From contig JAAUYY010000140.1 of assembly GCA_014804865.1 (NCBI GenBank), forward strand, positions 1 through 6,738: a stretch of DNA of 6,738 nucleotides. The letters are read 5' to 3'. The notes beneath the pieces are model-generated. The model saw only the letters and a program-made list of their open reading frames with translations. It did not search any database and was not told the origin of the DNA. The DNA comes from Desulfovibrio sp. Its GTDB lineage: Bacteria > Desulfobacterota > Desulfovibrionia > Desulfovibrionales > Desulfovibrionaceae. Each line of letters begins with the position of its first letter. The first letter of the stretch is position 1. This document shows, piece after piece, positions 4,164 to 6,738 of this stretch. The position numbers and the translations under genes are program-made.

Positions 4164-6738
4164 CTAGGCGATGCCGCCGGTGTCGGACTGAACCTGCTGG
4201 GCCGCGAGGACAATCTGCTCGCTGTTGGAGCTGGTTTCCTGCAGCGTCGTTTCGAGGGTTACGCCCTCGCCATTGGTCCAGGTTGTCGTGGCGTTTTCGC
4301 CTTCGCCGTTCTGACCGGTCTGCGTCCACTTGCTCTTGTCCAGAACAAGGGTGTCGCCGTTTTCGCCCTTTTCGAGCTTAATGCCATAGCGCTCGGCCAC
4401 TTCGTCCATATTGGACAGGCTATTGGTGTCCTTTATGCCGCTGATCATGACTTCCACGTCATGCACCATGGGCATATCGGAGTTTTCGCCATTGTTGGCC
4501 CAGTTCGCCAGCATATCGGAGAGCGAGTTCGGCGCCTCCGCGTCGGTGATCAGGAAGTCGATGCCTGATCCGCCGTCGATGAGGTAGTCGGACTGATCAT
4601 AGACGATGATGTCGTTTCCTGCGCCGGCGAGGATCGTATCCGACCCGCCGAGACCGTCGATGAAATCGTCGCCTTCAGTGCCGATGATCGCGTCGTCGGC
4701 GTCCGAGCCCTCGACGCGCTCTTCGGATTCAGATTCGCGCATAGCGGCGCTTCCGCTCGCCTCAACGCGCGCCTGTACCGCGGCGGCCAGTTCGCTTGCC
4801 TGATCTTCCATGGCGTCCGCTTCGTTCAAGCTGAAGAGAGCGATGGGAGAATCGGTTTGCGCGTCCGCGTCGGCTTCAATCAACTCGTCAAGGCTTTGAA
4901 CAGCGATCGCGTCGGCCTGGGGTTCCGCGAGCATCTGATCCGGGGCGACAAGTTGAACGCCCGCATAATCCGCGTTGGGAGCGACGGTTTCAAGGGTATA
5001 ACCTTCGGCTTTTGTATCGGCTATGCCGACATAAACCCCATCTTTCGCTTCCCACATGTTGGAATCCAGCCGGACGGAATTTTCGCCAAGAGCGATGCCA
5101 AAGGTCAGCAGAGCCGCGGCGTTATACACGGGCAACTTGGAAGCGTCGCCTGGAGCGCGAAGCAATACCTCTATATCGGCAACCTTCGGACCAGTCTTGC
5201 CAGCCAACATATCCTTGAGCGAACCGTCCGACTTGTTGGCAACTACCAGATCGATGCCTTTGCCGCCGTGTATAACCGCGTCGTTTTTATCAAAGACAAA
5301 AACATCGTTTCCGGAACCGCCAAAGAGCGCGTCGCGACCTGTTCCGCCATTCAGATAGTCGTCGCCGCCCATGCCGAAGAGAACGTCTTTGCCATTGCCT
5401 CCGAACAGCAGATCGTTGCCGTCGGAATCCTTTTCGTTAGTCTCGGCAATCTTAGCAAACTTATCGATATTTCCCCTTTCAATATCGGTCATTATCGCGT
5501 TAGCGGTCTTGTTGCCAAGAGCCGAGAACATACCCTTTTCGCTCTGAGTATTTTCTCCATCGCCTATGAGCAGATCATTGCCGCCTTGTCCATAGAGAAT
5601 ATCGTCTCCAGAACCGCCAAGGAGTTGATCAGGCTGATCTATATCAATACCTTCCCCAGTCAAAGTCAAATGGACTTTATCATGGGAAATGTCAAATTTG
5701 AATGGATCATCAAGGATGTCCTTGCTGCTAGAAACGCCCATTTCATCCACAGCAAGACCATCGCCAAATATCACATCGTTGCCGGTATTGCCGTAGACAA
5801 GATCGGTTTCAGGGATGAAGTCAATAATACTCTGGTTAGCCTTATCGAGAGCGGCCAATAATTCGTTTGAATTATTAATGGATATATAACCTTTGTCCAG
5901 AGTTGAAAGCGATTGAGAAGGATCCCTGTTCTGTGAAGAATTACCATCTAGAGGCTTACCATATTCATCTGTTATGTTCCCATTTTTATCTAGATACACA
6001 TGATCCTTATAAATTGTTACGTTAGAAGGCAGTTGCAACCCAATAATATGCACATCGTCAGTAAGATTCTTGAGCGAATTCATCGCATCGACTGTGTCTG
6101 CCCAATCCGAAGTATTAGTAAGAGCAGCGTCTAGTATATTATTAGATCCGCCAACAACTTTGTAATATCCTCCATCTTTTTTAATAGTGCCAACAACTTT
6201 TCCCGCCGCGTTCTTAATCTGGGCACTATCATTGGCAACAAGCGCTTCAACGTCAAAGGTGCAACCTGCTAAATCGCCTTTAACTATCTTCCCGTCCATC
6301 ATACTTATGGTTGGTTGACCGTCAGTTAGAAATAGGACTTTATCATTGTAGTCCTGGAAGCCCTTTGCGTCTTGAGCCTTAAGCCATTGTTCAGTCTTGA
6401 TTAAAGCGGCCTCATAGTTTGTTGCGTAACCCTTATATTGAGACAAGGCGCTAACGTCTTTTAACAACTCTGCTACTTTGTTATGATCATGGAAGTCTTT
6501 CGCGCTCAAATCAAGGGTCTTTTGAACCACTCCATTAAAGGCGATTATATTTAAATTAATCTGTCCTCCGTTATCGTTAGTATACTGTTCATATTGGCTG
6601 ATAAGATTTTTCGCGGCCGCAATAGTCGCGTCCAATCTGGATGTGCCATCATTGAGCTTATTATCCATAGATGAAGACACATCGATCACAAGAGCAATGT
6701 TATAGTTGGTCGGAGTAGTAATAGCGTCAATATCCGTA
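4164..6738 (-). CDS. VWA- and RTX-repeat secreted protein, type I secretion substrate (5' partial)
   Basis: The frame is open to the window edge, so only the C-terminal ~857 residues are seen. The GTG at 6687-6689 is an internal Val, because TPTNYNIAL precedes it in frame. Numbering from that Val as 1: a VWA domain (1 to about 290) has the metal site DVSSS (3-7), the Thr of ATNYEAAL (90) and LFLTDGQPT (119-127). RTX nonapeptides (GGxGxDxxx), which bind calcium and fold outside the cell, occur at 300-308, 358-375, 421-465 and 661-696. They are interrupted by an unrecognised 45-residue insert (377-420). An acidic, Ala-rich linker covers about 571-660. Two diverged copies of one module (457-568, 688-815) follow RTX repeats. 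The last ~25 residues (ETSSNSEQIVLAAQQ) are small, polar and uncharged, as in type I secretion signals. Only one cysteine (143) is visible. The likely role is a cell-surface or released adhesin exported by a TolC-type system; the partner genes are not in the window. The VWA part is far more AT-rich than the C-terminal part. Confidence 0.92.
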   Translation of the reverse strand, partial: TDIDAITTPTNYNIALVIDVSSSMDNKLNDGTSRLDATIAAAKNLISQYEQYTNDNGGQINLNIIAFNGVVQKTLDLSAKDFHDHNKVAELLKDVSALSQYKGYATNYEAALIKTEQWLKAQDAKGFQDYNDKVLFLTDGQPTISMMDGKIVKGDLAGCTFDVEALVANDSAQIKNAAGKVVGTIKKDGGYYKVVGGSNNILDAALTNTSDWADTVDAMNSLKNLTDDVHIIGLQLPSNVTIYKDHVYLDKNGNITDEYGKPLDGNSSQNRDPSQSLSTLDKGYISINNSNELLAALDKANQSIIDFIPETDLVYGNTGNDVIFGDGLAVDEMGVSSSKDILDDPFKFDISHDKVHLTLTGEGIDIDQPDQLLGGSGDDILYGQGGNDLLIGDGENTQSEKGMFSALGNKTANAIMTDIERGNIDKFAKIAETNEKDSDGNDLLFGGNGKDVLFGMGGDDYLNGGTGRDALFGGSGNDVFVFDKNDAVIHGGKGIDLVVANKSDGSLKDMLAGKTGPKVADIEVLLRAPGDASKLPVYNAAALLTFGIALGENSVRLDSNMWEAKDGVYVGIADTKAEGYTLETVAPNADYAGVQLVAPDQMLAEPQADAIAVQSLDELIEADADAQTDSPIALFSLNEADAMEDQASELAAAVQARVEASGSAAMRESESEERVEGSDADDAIIGTEGDDFIDGLGGSDTILAGAGNDIIVYDQSDYLIDGGSGIDFLITDAEAPNSLSDMLANWANNGENSDMPMVHDVEVMISGIKDTNSLSNMDEVAERYGIKLEKGENGDTLVLDKSKWTQTGQNGEGENATTTWTNGEGVTLETTLQETSSNSEQIVLAAQQVQSDTGGIA
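4245..4628 (-). repeat. Duplicated C-terminal module, copy B
   Basis: Residues 688-815. The order is AGAGNDIIVYDQSD, DGGSGIDFLI, SLSDMLA, VHDVEVM, YGIKL, LDKSKW and EGVTLETT. It is slightly longer than copy A because of a Gly/Asn/Thr-rich loop (about 789-806). It directly precedes the presumed secretion signal, so it is probably the original terminal domain and copy A the internal one (inference). Confidence 0.75.
4602..4709 (-). repeat. RTX calcium-binding repeats, third block
   Basis: This block encodes GSDADDAII, GTEGDDFID, GLGGSDTIL and AGAGNDIIV, after the acidic linker. The first two are degenerate at the Gly positions. It leads into the second copy of the duplicated module, mirroring the second block. 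Confidence 0.85.
4986..5321 (-). repeat. Duplicated C-terminal module, copy A
   Basis: Residues 457-568 of the visible frame. In order it reads GGSGNDVFVFDKND, HGGKGIDLVV, SLKDMLA, VADIEVL, FGIAL, LDSNMW and EGYTLETV. Copy B has the same landmarks in the same order. About half of the first 40 residues are identical by eye, with lower similarity afterwards. Copy A is followed by the acidic linker rather than the protein end. Confidence 0.75.
5304..5429 (-). repeat. RTX calcium-binding repeats, second block
   Basis: This block encodes five nonapeptides in direct succession: DSDGNDLLF, GGNGKDVLF, GMGGDDYLN, GGTGRDALF and GGSGNDVFV. It is the longest uninterrupted RTX run in the window and leads straight into the first copy of the duplicated C-terminal module. 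Confidence 0.9.
5562..5804 (-). repeat. RTX calcium-binding repeats, first block
   Basis: This block encodes GNTGNDVIF, then after a ~50-residue spacer GGSGDDILY and GQGGNDLLI. It fits the GGxGxDxxx consensus, in which the Gly/Asp residues bind calcium and form a parallel beta roll. The spacer between the first and second repeats (HDKVHLTLTGEGIDID) looks like a beta-rich insert. Confidence 0.85.

Noticed and set aside
4857..5861. 334-codon open frame on the + strand inside the RTX gene
   Set aside because: It is exactly antisense to RTX repeats and linker, shows no domain, has no ribosome site, and is explained by the codon bias of the Gly/Asp-rich real gene.
1..6738. CRISPR arrays, tRNA genes, insertion sequences
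   Set aside because: No regularly spaced direct repeats outside coding RTX repeats, no cloverleaf, and no transposase or terminal inverted repeats were seen.

Overview
The window looks like a chromosomal segment of a Gram-negative bacterium, most probably a Desulfovibrio-like deltaproteobacterium (Desulfobacterota). This assignment is inference from gene content and order: the tail of rpoN, a long-form hpf, rapZ and a mannose-type PTS EIIA gene, followed by a very large type I-secreted RTX protein gene. No rRNA or other phylogenetic marker is present, so the lineage call is tentative.

Left part, + strand (1-2312): the C-terminus of sigma-54 (rpoN, ending in its RpoN box), hpf (ribosome hibernation factor), rapZ (P-loop nucleotide-binding / RNase-adapter family) and an EIIA-Man family phosphocarrier. 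The first three genes are nearly contiguous (15 and 7 bases apart). The EIIA gene follows a 166-base gap and has its own strong ribosome binding site. This is the classic sigma-54 / nitrogen-PTS style regulatory cluster, but ptsN, which commonly sits between hpf and rapZ in proteobacteria, is absent here.

Middle (2313-4163): an AT-rich convergent intergenic stretch with a + strand intrinsic terminator (2582-2607), then a minus-strand GT4-type glycosyltransferase gene (2579-3670) whose last codons form that terminator's stem. Next is a 493-base non-coding interval holding divergent TATAAT boxes, several hairpins, a 13-A tract, a + strand hairpin followed by T6 (4003-4032), and a strong minus-strand terminator (4092-4126). 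The + strand of this interval could encode a small RNA of about 200 bases with several GGA motifs. That is a hypothesis only.

Right part, minus strand (4164-6738, continuing past the window end): the C-terminal ~857 residues of a large secreted protein. It has a von Willebrand factor A domain with an intact MIDAS, then three blocks of calcium-binding RTX nonapeptides, an acidic linker, and two diverged copies of a ~115-130 residue C-terminal module. It then ends in a short Ser/Gln/Thr-rich tail of the kind used as a type I secretion signal. The VWA-encoding part is much more AT-rich than the C-terminal part, which suggests a mosaic gene. The most unusual structures in the window are this duplicated module, the composition break inside the gene, and the possible small RNA beside it.
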